Under the pieces are notes generated by a model. It worked only from the letters and a program-made list of their open reading frames with translations, was not told the origin of the DNA and searched no databases. This document shows positions 27,363-36,591 of a DNA stretch of 64,000 nt, one piece after another (within the stretch, counting starts at the first letter, position 1; every line of letters begins with the position of its first letter). This DNA comes from Evansella sp. LMS18 (GTDB lineage Bacteria; Bacillota; Bacilli; Bacillales; Salisediminibacteriaceae): positions 1,488,001 through 1,552,000 of the forward strand of contig NZ_CP093301.1 in the NCBI RefSeq assembly GCF_024362785.1. Direction: 5' to 3'. Both the position numbers and the translations under genes were made by a program.

Positions 27363-28325
27363 TCAAACAGCTCTGCGGCCTTTCTCCCCTTCAGCTGGCT
27401 TCACTGGTTTCTTTGCCCAGAATGTTGCTAAAATCGGCCCTGAGATATTGTGCCACACTGCTCCAGCTACGCTTGGCAAGGCGGCAAGTGGTCCGAAATG
27501 GGCAGTTGCCAGAGCAACCCCGAGTCCTGAGTTTTGCATGCCTACTTCCAGGGATATTGCTCTGCGTGCAGGCTCGTCCAGTCTTAAAGCAGCTGCGGTA
27601 AGGTATCCAAGCAAAAGCCCGAATCCATTATGAAGAACTGCTGCAGTGAAGATCAACATCCCTGCGGAAGCGATATTTTCCACATTTCCCGCTACTACTG
27701 TTGCTACAATAATAATGATAGCCATTACAGAAATGAGCGGGACAACCTTGATCCCTTTTTCCACTATTTGTGTAAAAAAGCGGCGGATCATCAAGCCTAA
27801 CAAGATCGGTACAATAATTACCTGCACGATGGACATGAACATTGCTGCTGCATCAACTGGCAGCCACTGTCCGGCTAGCAGAAGCAAGATAAAAGGTGTC
27901 GTAACAGGTGCTAACATAGTGGAAAGCGATGTCATCGCAATGGACAGAGGCAGATTCCCCTTTGCCAGATAAACCATTACGTTTGAAGCTGTACCGCCAG
28001 GGACGGATCCGAGCAGGACAAGCCCTGCCGCAAGCTCTGGCGGTAAATTCATCATATAGGCAATGGCAAATGCTGCTAAAGGCATAATGACAAATTGGGC
28101 TCCAACACCAATTATTACCGGAACAGGATTCTTCAAAATGATTTTAAAATCAACTGCTTTTAATGTTAGCCCCATTCCAAACATTACTATTCCTAATAAA
28201 ATAGTAATATAAGGTCCGAAGACTAAGAAGGGGTCCGGTATCATAAAGGCTACGGCCGCCGTTAAAATAACAAAAATAGCGAAATACTTACCTGCTGCCG
28301 AACTAATTACTTCAAGAAATTTCAT
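27363..28325 (-). CDS. Bile acid:sodium symporter family protein, YocS type
   Basis: A ten-helix BASS-family secondary transporter, 320 residues. Conserved FGMGLTLKAVDF and GSVPGGTASNVMVYLAKG, which form the sodium and substrate sites, are present. Bacterial members carry small organic acids such as pyruvate, pantothenate or related anions. The start has AGGGGTGATGTC and lies 4 bp after the dehydrogenase gene, so the two form one operon. This points to uptake of the dehydrogenase's 2-hydroxyacid substrate or exchange of its keto-acid product. Confidence 0.88.
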   Translation of the reverse strand: MKFLEVISSAAGKYFAIFVILTAAVAFMIPDPFLVFGPYITILLGIVMFGMGLTLKAVDFKIILKNPVPVIIGVGAQFVIMPLAAFAIAYMMNLPPELAAGLVLLGSVPGGTASNVMVYLAKGNLPLSIAMTSLSTMLAPVTTPFILLLLAGQWLPVDAAAMFMSIVQVIIVPILLGLMIRRFFTQIVEKGIKVVPLISVMAIIIIVATVVAGNVENIASAGMLIFTAAVLHNGFGLLLGYLTAAALRLDEPARRAISLEVGMQNSGLGVALATAHFGPLAALPSVAGAVWHNISGPILATFWAKKPVKPAEGEKGRRAV

Positions 28326-28329
28326 GACA

Positions 28330-29721
28330 TCACCCCTCTGTTCTTGTATTCACGATTTTATTCGGGTTCATTATCCCTTTTGGATCTAGTGCCAGCTTCA
28401 GGTTCTTCATAACTGCTAAGGCCGGGCCGTGCTCTTTTTCCTGATACTTTTGTTTTCCAACGCCTACACCATGTTCCCCTGTACATGTCCCTCCTCGCTC
28501 AAGAGCATACATTACAATTCTCTCGTTAAGCTCCTCCGCTCTTTCCAGCTCTTCCTTATTCGCTAAATCAATCATCAGCAGTACATGAAAGTTCCCGTCT
28601 CCAACGTGGCCAACAATACCTCCGATTAACTGCAGCTCATCCAGTTGCTTCCTTGCATGTTCTACTGCTCCCGCCAGTCCGGAGATAGGCAGGCATACGT
28701 CGGTCACCATCAATTTCCTGCCTGGAAAACCATGAACGTAAGCGTAAGCAAGATTGTGTCGGGCTTCCCATAATTGATTTCTGGCTGCATTGTCTAACTC
28801 GAAATCAATTTTTCCACAGTTATTTTCTTCCGCAATCGCCCTCATGAATTCTACGTCTTCCTTCAGACCAGCTTCATTTCCATGAAACTCCAGAAACAAA
28901 GTAGGCTTCTCTATGTACGAAGTCTGCATATGCTTGTTTACTTGTTTCATAGAAGGTTCATCCACCAGCTCCACCCTGGCAATGTCGATGCCGGCCTGTA
29001 AAATATTAACTACCGCCTTAACCGCGTCTGATAGTTCAGGGAACGACACTCTCGCCGCCATGGCCACCTCAGGGATTCCATAGACACGCAAAGTGAGTTC
29101 GGTGAAACAGCCAAGCGTCCCTTCCGACCCGGTAAAAAGTCCGTTGAGGTGATAACCGGAAGATGATTTTTCTGCCAGATTTCCCGTGTTCATGATTGTC
29201 CCGTCAGCTAGAACGACCTCTAAGTCCCGTACCTGATCCCGCATAACACCGTATTTAACTGAAGTTGTCCCGCTGGCATTTGTAGCGGCCATCCCCCCGA
29301 GAGTCGCGTCCGCTCCCGGATCCACGGAAAAAAACAGCCCGTATTTCTTCAGCTCTTTATTTAACTGGGAGCGCGTTACCCCCGGCTGTACCCTTACTAA
29401 AAAATCCTCTTCTCTTACCTCAAGCACTTTATTCATTAACGAAAAATCAATCGAAATTCCGCCACCATAAGGAATAACATGCCCCTCAAGGCTTGTCCCC
29501 CGTCCATATGGAATGACGGGAAGATTATGTTTGTCAGCAATTTTTACAATCTGCTGTACATCCCCGGTCGTCCCGGGAAAAACAACACAATCAGGCAGAC
29601 TTCTGGAATGATATGATTCGTCCCCTCCATGCTGTTCCAGCGTCGACTCATTTGTCTTTACCTGATTTTTTGAAAGCACACACATTAATTCACTTATGAC
29701 TTCTTCATATGTAGCAAGCAT
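28330..29721 (-). CDS. FAD-linked 2-hydroxyacid dehydrogenase (GlcD / D-lactate dehydrogenase type)
   Basis: 463 residues with the PCMH-type FAD domain in the first half (PYGRGTSLEGHVIPYGGG, GADATLGGMAATNASG) and the FAD-oxidase C-terminal domain (IVGHVGDGNFHVLL, ERGGTCTGEHGVGVGKQ). It oxidises glycolate, D-lactate or a similar 2-hydroxyacid with electrons to quinone or another acceptor. The partner subunits of glycolate oxidase (GlcE, GlcF) are absent, which favours a single-subunit D-lactate dehydrogenase. The ATG follows GGGGAGAGTTT. It is the first gene of an operon with the BASS symporter. Confidence 0.88.
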   Translation of the reverse strand: MLATYEEVISELMCVLSKNQVKTNESTLEQHGGDESYHSRSLPDCVVFPGTTGDVQQIVKIADKHNLPVIPYGRGTSLEGHVIPYGGGISIDFSLMNKVLEVREEDFLVRVQPGVTRSQLNKELKKYGLFFSVDPGADATLGGMAATNASGTTSVKYGVMRDQVRDLEVVLADGTIMNTGNLAEKSSSGYHLNGLFTGSEGTLGCFTELTLRVYGIPEVAMAARVSFPELSDAVKAVVNILQAGIDIARVELVDEPSMKQVNKHMQTSYIEKPTLFLEFHGNEAGLKEDVEFMRAIAEENNCGKIDFELDNAARNQLWEARHNLAYAYVHGFPGRKLMVTDVCLPISGLAGAVEHARKQLDELQLIGGIVGHVGDGNFHVLLMIDLANKEELERAEELNERIVMYALERGGTCTGEHGVGVGKQKYQEKEHGPALAVMKNLKLALDPKGIMNPNKIVNTRTEG

Positions 29722-29930
29722 AAACTCTCCCCATTTCTTAGTATCAAATCCTCAGGACGCTGCCCATTCACATTTGTTGCAAATCCGCATCCCTCAAACT
29801 CTGTCCGTCCATTTTACTAAATTATCTGAAAAAATCAACAGTTCTTACTTTTTTCTGATGAATTTTTTGGCTTTTATCTCGGTTGTAATTCTCATCTGCT
29901 CCAGCTTCTCTACGTCACCACAATATCGAT

Positions 29931-29980
29931 AAAAAAAGAGCAGGCACCCTTATAATAGAGTACCTGCTCAGTCATTTTTT
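29931..29980 (-). terminator. Terminator after cstA
   Basis: GAGCAGG pairs with CCTGCTC, T-runs lie on both sides, and CACCCTT occurs in the arm. The same AGCAGGCACCC core recurs in the terminators at 32447, 41692 and 56371, suggesting a family of related terminators. Confidence 0.75.
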
Positions 29981-29993
29981 ACTTACCCAGACT

Positions 29994-30043
29994 CCGTGAA
30001 ACAATTGCCGTGAAACAAGATTATTCGGGTGGTGACAGGCACC
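29994..30043 (+). repeat. REP-like element copy 8, abutting a stop codon
   Basis: Both GTGAAACA boxes, first arm and loop ACAGG, then CACC. The TAG stop of cstA on the other strand lies one base further, so the second arm is cut short. Confidence 0.9.
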
Positions 30044-30044
30044 A

Positions 30045-31664
30045 CTACATTTTTACTGTTCGGTCCTTGGACTCTGAACCGAAGATGGATCTCCACGCTT
30101 CGATCGCTAAGAAAATACATAGAACGAAGAGAAGGAATGCTGCTATCGCAAGGAAGTAGTTCCCTGCCATCGTGTTGTTGTACATCAGGAAGCCGAGTGC
30201 TGAAACCGTTACGATAAACATAAATATCATCGGTATGACCACATAGAAGCGCTTGGCTCCGATTTTTGTCAGCCAGACGGACACTGCCAGGAGTGCTAAA
30301 GCCCCGAGCATTTGGTTAGCTGAACCGAATAGCGGCCAGATTTGCTGCCATGTGCCTGTAAGGGCCAGAGCCGCCGCAAACACAAGACCGGCAACAGTCG
30401 CCACATGGCTGTTCTGGAACATTTCCGGTGCCCGCTTTTCGCTGATTTCCTGTACTGCGTACCTCAGGAGACGAGTTGCTGAGTCCAGAGTTGTTAACAG
30501 GAATGCCGAAGCAACCAGCGCTGTAAATGTAACTGCTGTTGCTTCCGGGAGGCCCCAGAAGCTCATGAAATGACCAATACCAGCTGCGAACGTTCCAATC
30601 GGTCCACCAAGGGCGTCAAGGCGCGCTGCGAATTCTGCTTGTGTTAAATACGCAACAGCACCTACCGTAATAATGGCCATGAACGCTTCTAGCAACATAC
30701 CGCCGTAGGCAATGAATTTACCGCTTTTTTCATTGTCTAACTGTTTTGCAGTTGTACCGGACGACACCAGGGAGTGAAACCCGGAAATGGCGCCACACGC
30801 GATAGTAATAAAAAGTATAGGAAATAAGAATCCGAGTGATTCATTATAAAAACCTGTAAAAGCAGGCATTTGAATTCCAGGAGAAGCGATAATGATACCA
30901 ACTGCCGCTCCGGCAATCATTGCATAAAGTAAGAAGGAATTTAAATAATCCCGCGGCTGCAGCAGCACCCAGACCGGAAGAACGGACGCAATATAAGCGT
31001 ATCCCAGTAAAAAGAACGTCCAGAACGTTGCACTTAAAGAGAGCGGGAATGTAAGCCCTCCCCAAACCGCGAGCAGCATCGCTCCAAACCCTAGTATACT
31101 TGCTGCCACTAAGTTCATACGGAGCTGATTGACAATGACACCGAACACAAGAGCAATACCAATAAATAATAGTGAGGCAGTTGCTGCCTGCGGGAATGCC
31201 ACGAATGTGTTCGCAACGAGAATCATAAACACACCGACAATGAGAATGAGCGTGGCAATGGTAAAAGTTAAGAACAAGACTTGGCCACGGCCGCCCATAT
31301 ATTCTTTAATCACAGTTCCAATCGATTGTGCCTTATGGCGAATGGACGCTTGTAAAGATGTATAGTCGTGAACGCCTCCGATAAAAATACTTCCAATGAT
31401 AATCCATAAAACGGCTGGCAGCCAGCCAAACACTACTGCAGCGATTGGCCCTGTAATCGGTCCGCCTCCTGCGATGGTCGCAAAATGGTGCCCGAGCAGA
31501 ACCGGTTTTTTTGCCGCCACGAACTCCTTCCCATCCGCATATGTGTGCGCAGGAGTTTCCCGGCCCGGATCAATCTTCAACTGCCTTTCCAGCCAGCGCC
31601 CGTATGTAAAATAGGCAACCAGCAAAACAACCCCGCTGATGATTAATACTGTAAGAAAATTCAT
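30045..31664 (-). CDS. cstA: Carbon starvation protein CstA family transporter (probable pyruvate/peptide transporter)
   Basis: 539 residues, strongly hydrophobic with 14 or more helices. VLLGHHFATIAGGGPITGPI and the segment containing GGVHDYTSL, both CstA hallmarks, are present. Family members are pyruvate:proton symporters or peptide transporters. The ATG overlaps the preceding gene's stop by one base (TAATG) with GGAGGTGG in front, so the two genes are translationally coupled. The BASS/2-hydroxyacid dehydrogenase genes next door suggest pyruvate or lactate economy. The gene ends at a REP-like element. Confidence 0.9.
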   Translation of the reverse strand: MNFLTVLIISGVVLLVAYFTYGRWLERQLKIDPGRETPAHTYADGKEFVAAKKPVLLGHHFATIAGGGPITGPIAAVVFGWLPAVLWIIIGSIFIGGVHDYTSLQASIRHKAQSIGTVIKEYMGGRGQVLFLTFTIATLILIVGVFMILVANTFVAFPQAATASLLFIGIALVFGVIVNQLRMNLVAASILGFGAMLLAVWGGLTFPLSLSATFWTFFLLGYAYIASVLPVWVLLQPRDYLNSFLLYAMIAGAAVGIIIASPGIQMPAFTGFYNESLGFLFPILFITIACGAISGFHSLVSSGTTAKQLDNEKSGKFIAYGGMLLEAFMAIITVGAVAYLTQAEFAARLDALGGPIGTFAAGIGHFMSFWGLPEATAVTFTALVASAFLLTTLDSATRLLRYAVQEISEKRAPEMFQNSHVATVAGLVFAAALALTGTWQQIWPLFGSANQMLGALALLAVSVWLTKIGAKRFYVVIPMIFMFIVTVSALGFLMYNNTMAGNYFLAIAAFLLFVLCIFLAIEAWRSIFGSESKDRTVKM

Positions 31665-32185
31665 TACTCCACCTCCATATTCAGGGTGTCCTCTATCCCT
31701 TTTACGAACACCCTCCCCTTTTTGTTTACAAGTACCTGTTTTTCTCTCAAGTCAACGATTACAAGATACCGTTCCGCCCAGCCATGCCAGCCATACTTCA
31801 GGAAGAGAAGCTTCCGTCCACGCTTCACCTCCTTTCGAATAGCCGGATCCACAGGCTGATCAGTTACAATCACCCCTAAAAACACGGAAGACATATGATC
31901 TTTTTTATCAGGGGTGTAGGAGGTAATTTGCCGGTCAACCTCTCCTTTTAAGTGCTTCAGATCCTGTACTGTAACCGCTTTCTCTTGTTTCTTCAAAAAT
32001 ACAAATTGCTGATTTTCTACTCCCCAGACTTTGATTGCTTTTGTCATAAGGTATTTCTCATCTTTTCGATAATGCTCAGCAGTAAATGCGAACGTGGTCG
32101 ATCCAATTGTTTTATCCCGATAAACATTAAATTGACTCGTATATAAATTTGCCAGGTGATTTACAAAGGTGTCCATAGTGTCCAT
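31664..32185 (-). CDS. Unknown protein, 173 aa, coupled to cstA
   Basis: I do not recognise this family with certainty. It is a soluble alpha/beta protein, with FLKYGWHGWAERYLVIVDL towards the C-terminus and an N-terminal helical part. A TAATG junction couples it to cstA, so it may regulate or assist the transporter. The first codons (MDTMDT) allow two ATG starts two residues apart; the ribosome binding site (GAAGGGGC) does not separate them clearly. Confidence 0.7.
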   Translation of the reverse strand: MDTMDTFVNHLANLYTSQFNVYRDKTIGSTTFAFTAEHYRKDEKYLMTKAIKVWGVENQQFVFLKKQEKAVTVQDLKHLKGEVDRQITSYTPDKKDHMSSVFLGVIVTDQPVDPAIRKEVKRGRKLLFLKYGWHGWAERYLVIVDLREKQVLVNKKGRVFVKGIEDTLNMEVE

Positions 32186-32343
32186 CTGGTAGCCCCTTCT
32201 CCCTTATATAAAATTGAATATTTTATTATTTTTAAATTTTCTGTCTTTATTACCCATCATTATATAAGACCTTTGGAGGAAATACAATATTATTTGACGG
32301 TGTGATGAATTTCCTCTTAAGTTTCAGATAATAATGAGTCTAA

Positions 32344-32438
32344 GTTGTGCATAGGAGTGGCGGAGTTGTGCGAATAACCTATGGAATTGTGCGAACAACA
32401 GCAGAAGCCGCTCGAATTAAATGGAAAGTCGTGCAATC
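32344..32438 (+). repeat. 21-bp phased GTGCRA array 2
   Basis: GC positions of the boxes are 32349, 32370, 32391, 32412 (mutated to TCGAAT) and 32433: four intervals of exactly 21 bp. The array lies between the start of the 173-residue gene and the terminator of the EamA gene. Confidence 0.8.
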
Positions 32439-32446
32439 ACACCTTC

Positions 32447-32490
32447 ATAAAAAAAGCAGGCACCCTTATGCAGAGTACCCACTCAATATC
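32447..32490 (-). terminator. Probable terminator after the EamA gene
   Basis: Imperfect hairpin with AGCAGGCACCC and GAGTACCC arms and a T-run on the minus strand. It is related in sequence to the terminators at 29931 and 41692. Confidence 0.5.
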
Positions 32491-32515
32491 TAGCTATCTT
32501 TATGCTGCCACTCCA

Positions 32516-32566
32516 CCGTGAAACATTTGCTGTGAAACAAGATTATTCGGGTGGTGACAGGCACCA
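32516..32566 (+). repeat. REP-like element copy 9
   Basis: CCGTGAAACATTTGCTGTGAAACA (given as a 24-bp span containing both boxes at 32518 and 32533), then the first arm, ACAGG and CACC. It ends 19 bp before the stop complement of the EamA gene. Confidence 0.9.
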
Positions 32567-32585
32567 GCACAAGCAGGCACCCCAT

Positions 32586-33515
32586 CTACGCCTCTTTCAC
32601 CTTACGCCGTATCGCACCCAAAGCCAGTTTTCCAGCTGAAAAATCTTTCCCTTTAAAATATGTAAACAAGTAACAACCAGAAATTACAATTATACTGCCG
32701 GTAATCTGAATCCATGTCATTCTTTCTCCCAATACAAGAAAAGCTAATATAACTGTGAAAACAGGATTGAAATTAAGAAAAATTCCTGCTGTGGTCGCAC
32801 CTAATTTTTTCACGCCTATATTCCATAATACAATGCACACTACCGTAGAAACGGCACCAGTATATAATATAGAAGAAATAAATGTTCCATTTATATTTGT
32901 CACAGTAAAGTCAGGCAGGCTGAACGGCAATAGTATCAGCAATCCGAAGATTCCCGAGTACAATGTAGCCATGAGCGGCGACTCGTAATTCATTGCCCAC
33001 TTACTGAGCACCACATAAATTCCCCATATACATACAGCAGCGAACATGAATAGGTCCCCGCGGTTAAATTGAAGCGACAATAACATATCGCTGTTGCCGT
33101 TTGTCAAAACCAGTATTACACCGAACAGGGAAACCACCATTGCTCCCATTTGTAAAAAAGATAGTTTTTCTTTAAGAAATATAAAGGAAAATAACGCAAT
33201 CGAAAGGGTAATTAAAGTGGAGATTAACCCTACGTTAGTCGCGGATGTATGCTCCAGCGCCATAAACTGCAAAATATTGAATAGCAAAACACCTGTCAGT
33301 CCCATTAACACCAGCGGTATAACAGCTTTTCTTGAAGGTAAAAGCTTCTTTTCCACTTTCCAGACAACCGGAAGCAAAAACAGCACAGCAATAAACCATC
33401 TCAATGTTGTTAATGTCAACGGAGAAGCGTGATCAACAAGCACTTTTCCTACTATAAAATTCCCAGCCCATAAAAGGCTCGTCAAAAGTAATAACCCAAA
33501 ATAAAAATATCGCAT
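32586..33515 (-). CDS. EamA/DMT-family transporter
   Basis: About 309 residues with ten predicted helices in two EamA repeats. LLWAGNFIVGKVLV near the N-terminus and LGERMTWIQITGSIIVISG in the second repeat are typical. Such proteins usually export amino acids or metabolites. Start ATG 33515 (MRYFYFGLLLL) has GGTGGGGAG before it; the frame extends 18 codons upstream without support. It is divergent from an Lrp-type regulator across about 200 bp, a common arrangement in which the regulator controls the exporter. Confidence 0.88.
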   Translation of the reverse strand: MRYFYFGLLLLTSLLWAGNFIVGKVLVDHASPLTLTTLRWFIAVLFLLPVVWKVEKKLLPSRKAVIPLVLMGLTGVLLFNILQFMALEHTSATNVGLISTLITLSIALFSFIFLKEKLSFLQMGAMVVSLFGVILVLTNGNSDMLLSLQFNRGDLFMFAAVCIWGIYVVLSKWAMNYESPLMATLYSGIFGLLILLPFSLPDFTVTNINGTFISSILYTGAVSTVVCIVLWNIGVKKLGATTAGIFLNFNPVFTVILAFLVLGERMTWIQITGSIIVISGCYLFTYFKGKDFSAGKLALGAIRRKVKEA

Positions 33516-33575
33516 CTTTAACTCCCCACCAGCAGTTTTTAACCTCTCATCTATTAATAACCTTAACATTTTCGA

Positions 33576-33604
33576 TTAACTTGCAAAATAATATTTTGTA
33601 TAAT
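33576..33604 (+). promoter_or_regulatory. Probable sigma-A promoter of the Lrp-type gene
   Basis: TTAACT and TATAAT are separated by exactly 17 bp in an AT-rich region. The predicted leader is about 100 nt. Confidence 0.45.
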
Positions 33605-33711
33605 AGAAATAAGTTAAAACATTTTAAAGTTAAGTGGAGATATTATTTAATTTCTTCCGTTCAGGTCTAATATAGAGACTGATTTCAGAATAATTTAAAG
33701 GGGCGATATTA

Positions 33712-34215
33712 ATGAATTCAATCATTAGTAAAACACTCGATAAAGTAGACATTCAAATACTGGACATTCTGCAAAAACAGGCACATGTGAGCAATGCAGA
33801 AATCGCGAGACAAGTAAATTTGTCTTCTCCAGCTGTCCACACAAGAATTAAGCGGTTAGAAAACGAAGGGTATATCAATCAGCAGGTGGCCGTATTAAAC
33901 CCTGAAAAACTAGGCTTTGATTTACTTTGCTTTGTTTTTATCAGCTCGAACATTCATCATTCGGAGAAACTGGATATTATCGAAGAGGCATTTTACCAAA
34001 TGCCGGAGGTTTTAGAGTGCCACTGCTTGACCGGGGAATATGATTACTTACTTAAAGTTGCAAATAAAGACCGCAGAGACTTACAGGCGTTTATTCGGAA
34101 ATTAAATAAGCTGGGGATTACAAAAATCCAGACCAGCTTAGGGCTGAGAGAAATCAAGTATTCCAATGTCCTGCCAATACTAGACGACCAGAATGAAGAG
34201 TTTGTAGAAAAATAG
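33712..34215 (+). CDS. Lrp/AsnC-family transcriptional regulator
   Basis: 167 residues: an N-terminal helix-turn-helix (residues ~12-60, VSNAEIARQVNLSSPAVHTR) followed by the RAM/AsnC ligand-binding domain (CHCLTGEYDYLLKVA). It binds an amino acid or similar small molecule as a higher oligomer. The ATG follows AAAGGGGCG. It is divergent from the EamA gene, which it probably controls. Confidence 0.9.
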   Translation: MNSIISKTLDKVDIQILDILQKQAHVSNAEIARQVNLSSPAVHTRIKRLENEGYINQQVAVLNPEKLGFDLLCFVFISSNIHHSEKLDIIEEAFYQMPEVLECHCLTGEYDYLLKVANKDRRDLQAFIRKLNKLGITKIQTSLGLREIKYSNVLPILDDQNEEFVEK

Positions 34216-34259
34216 TCAGAGTATAAGAAAAGCATCTCCGCCAGACCCTCTCATTAATG

Positions 34260-34289
34260 AAGCAGGCGCCCTCCCCTGGACGCCTGCTT
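34260..34289. terminator. Bidirectional terminator between lrp-like and MFS genes
   Basis: AAGCAGGCG pairs perfectly with CGCCTGCTT across a 12-base loop. It lies between convergent genes. Confidence 0.75.
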
Positions 34290-34310
34290 ATTAATTGGGT
34301 AACCCGCCCC

Positions 34311-34360
34311 CCGTGAAACAATTTCCGTGAAACAAGATTATTCGGGTGGTGACAGGCACC
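34311..34360 (+). repeat. REP-like element copy 10
   Basis: Both GTGAAACA boxes, first arm, ACAGG and CACC. Decayed CGGCACC repeats follow for 20 bp up to the stop complement of the MFS gene at 34384. Confidence 0.9.
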
Positions 34361-34383
34361 AGCGCCGGCACCCCGGCACCGCC

Positions 34384-35610
34384 TCAAACCGTCCGGTCCC
34401 TGGCCGCACCTAGCCCTGCAAATAATTTAAGAACGGCTACTCCGATAAAGACGTAGACCGCTATCGTGCCCGAAGCAGTGATATCCAGGATTGACCCTAT
34501 GATTATTGGTCCCACTGCGGCCAGCCCGTATCCTACCGATTGTGCCATCCCTGATAGTTCCGCAGCCTGTTTACCGTTGGCAGCCCTGATTCCAAGCATT
34601 GTTAAGGCTAGGCTGATCGATGAGCCTTGCGCGAGGCCGATTAAAATTGCGCTCACGACAAATAACCATGTTGCCTCGGAAACAAGCAAACCTATGAAAC
34701 CAATAACATATAACCCAGCAATCATCGTTACGATGCCCTGCTGGTTTTTAAGCCGCGTTGCTAAAATCGGGGTAAGAAATGTCATTGGGAGCCCTGCGAT
34801 TTGCATGATTGACACCACCCATGCGGAAAAAGAAAGGGGTAATCCACCGCTGTTATGTAAGATTACCGGCAGCCAGGTAATTAATCCATAAAACAGAAAG
34901 GATTGGAGCCCCATAAACAAAGTCACCTGCCATGCAAGAGAGGAGCGCCAAATAGTAGTACCTGGCACAGGGAGCTTACTTTTATTTTTCCCAGCAGCAT
35001 CTGCTTTCTCCTTCGCAGACCGCGCCTCCCTTACTTGCGGAAACCACAGAACTAGACCGATAACCGCCAGTCCAGACCAAAATAGAAGTGCTCCTTCCCA
35101 GCCGAGATTTAATCCCGTTGCCAGCGGAATACTCACCCCTGTGCCAATAGCTGCAAAAGCGGACATAGTGGTTGTGTAAGCTCCGGTAATCAACCCGATT
35201 TTTCCCGGATATTTCGTTTTCACAATACTGGGCAAGAGGACATTAGCTATCGCTATACCAATTCCTACGAATGCTGTGCCTAAAAATAAAGTCGCCGTGA
35301 ACCCAGTGGAACGTACGATAATGCCAAAAAGCAACGTGAAGAGCCCTGCGAATATCATCATTTCATTACCAAAACGATAACCAAGTCTTGGAGCTGCAAG
35401 AGAGAAAACTCCAAATGCAAGAAGCGGCAATGTTGTAATGATTCCCGCCACGCCATTAGTGATCCCCATGTCTGTTCTAATATCACTTATCAAGGGGCCT
35501 ACTGCAGTGATTGCCGGGCGAAGATTAACCGCAACGATAAGAATGCCGATAATTAACAGCACCTTGTTCGTCTCTATTGATCTATCTTTTGTCAGAGGCT
35601 GGGTTTCCAT
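34384..35610 (-). CDS. MFS transporter, CynX/NimT type
   Basis: 408 residues with twelve helices. VNLRPAITAVGPLISDI at the first helix and the A-like motif region GYRFGNEMM are characteristic of the CynX/NimT (cyanate/2-nitroimidazole) branch. The substrate in this branch is usually unknown. The ATG follows AAAGGATG. It stands as a single-gene unit between the 21-bp array on its upstream side and a REP-like element after its stop. Confidence 0.85.
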   Translation of the reverse strand: METQPLTKDRSIETNKVLLIIGILIVAVNLRPAITAVGPLISDIRTDMGITNGVAGIITTLPLLAFGVFSLAAPRLGYRFGNEMMIFAGLFTLLFGIIVRSTGFTATLFLGTAFVGIGIAIANVLLPSIVKTKYPGKIGLITGAYTTTMSAFAAIGTGVSIPLATGLNLGWEGALLFWSGLAVIGLVLWFPQVREARSAKEKADAAGKNKSKLPVPGTTIWRSSLAWQVTLFMGLQSFLFYGLITWLPVILHNSGGLPLSFSAWVVSIMQIAGLPMTFLTPILATRLKNQQGIVTMIAGLYVIGFIGLLVSEATWLFVVSAILIGLAQGSSISLALTMLGIRAANGKQAAELSGMAQSVGYGLAAVGPIIIGSILDITASGTIAVYVFIGVAVLKLFAGLGAARDRTV

Positions 35611-35723
35611 TTTACTATTACATCCTTTTCTATTTATCTCGACGAACTTTCTTATATTACTGTAACAGTTAAATGAGGACTTGCCTATTGAATAAAGCCC
35701 TTATCAAATAATAATAAGTTTAA

Positions 35724-35818
35724 TGTGTGCATATAATTAGGGGACTTGTGCGAATGACCTTGTGAAATGAGCAAATCACAGTTGAAGTCGTGCGATTGAT
35801 GGCCAAACTCGTGCGAAT
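35724..35818 (+). repeat. 21-bp phased GTGCRA array 3
   Basis: GC positions at 35729, 35750, 35771, 35792 and 35813: four intervals of exactly 21 bp, although the sequence between the boxes is not conserved. It lies about 115 bp upstream of the MFS start. Confidence 0.8.
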
Positions 35819-35876
35819 CCCTTCTAAAAAGGAAATTAATTAAATGCTCTATCTATTAATCCATCAAAAAGAAGAA

Positions 35877-35903
35877 CGGGTACCCAAAATATCGGAGTAC
35901 CCG
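35877..35903 (-). terminator. Terminator after the 180-aa hypothetical gene
   Basis: CGGGTAC pairs with GTACCCG across 13 bases. On the minus strand a TTCTTTTTG tail follows. Confidence 0.7.
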
Positions 35904-35950
35904 GTAATTAATTACATAATATAATCGAAAACTTTACGCCCCTGTGCTCC

Positions 35951-36493
35951 TCACATTAAATCATAAAAGGAATCCTTCCCCAAATGCTGGACATATTCCT
36001 GAACGAGTGTCTCCAAATCATTGGATCCATCAAGATAAATCCAGTCATCCACACTGCCACTATAGTTGAATCGTTCCACTTCAAATACACGCTCTTCTTT
36101 ATCCACCAGCACAAAACGCAATTCCGTGGCATAATTTTTAGTTTGCTGCAGGAGTTGTAACGGAATAGAACTATTCAAATATGAGTTTTCAACAGTATAA
36201 ATAAAAACAACATTCTTTTTAATATCCAGCTTAAAATCTTCTATTTCCGAATACTTTTTCATTCCGTCATTAATTACGCTGATTTCTTCCTTATGTATAA
36301 CAGGCTTCTGAACCTTCCTCAAAAATACTCTTCCATTAGGATTCTCATAAATCTCATAACCATCTGGAACCTCTTTTAAATCGGCAGCACCTTTCGCCTT
36401 CTTCGAAAAATTGTATGTTGTGGTTCCTTTCTTTGTTAATTTACTATGCAAGTAATACGTATCGTTTCTGAAGTTTTTATAAGTCACTGGCAT
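35951..36493 (-). CDS. Hypothetical protein, 180 aa
   Basis: I do not recognise this family. Soluble, rich in lysine and aromatic residues, with an N-terminal KKGTTTYNFSKKAKG segment and a beta-rich remainder. The ATG follows GGGAGGTAGG. It lies downstream of the cyclase gene, but a REP-like element separates them, so common transcription is uncertain. Confidence 0.65.
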   Translation of the reverse strand: MPVTYKNFRNDTYYLHSKLTKKGTTTYNFSKKAKGAADLKEVPDGYEIYENPNGRVFLRKVQKPVIHKEEISVINDGMKKYSEIEDFKLDIKKNVVFIYTVENSYLNSSIPLQLLQQTKNYATELRFVLVDKEERVFEVERFNYSGSVDDWIYLDGSNDLETLVQEYVQHLGKDSFYDLM

Positions 36494-36591
36494 TTTTTCC
36501 CTACCTCCCCGAACTTAAATAAAATAACTCCATCCATAATACCAAAGATTTATGTAGAATTTCAGGGACAGCTGGTATCACCAGAACCGCC

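Noticed and set aside
34154-34387. 77-codon minus-strand open frame overlapping lrp-like and MFS ends
   Set aside because: It is the REP-like element and terminator read in frame (it contains the same GACHHPNNLVSR as the cyclase tail).
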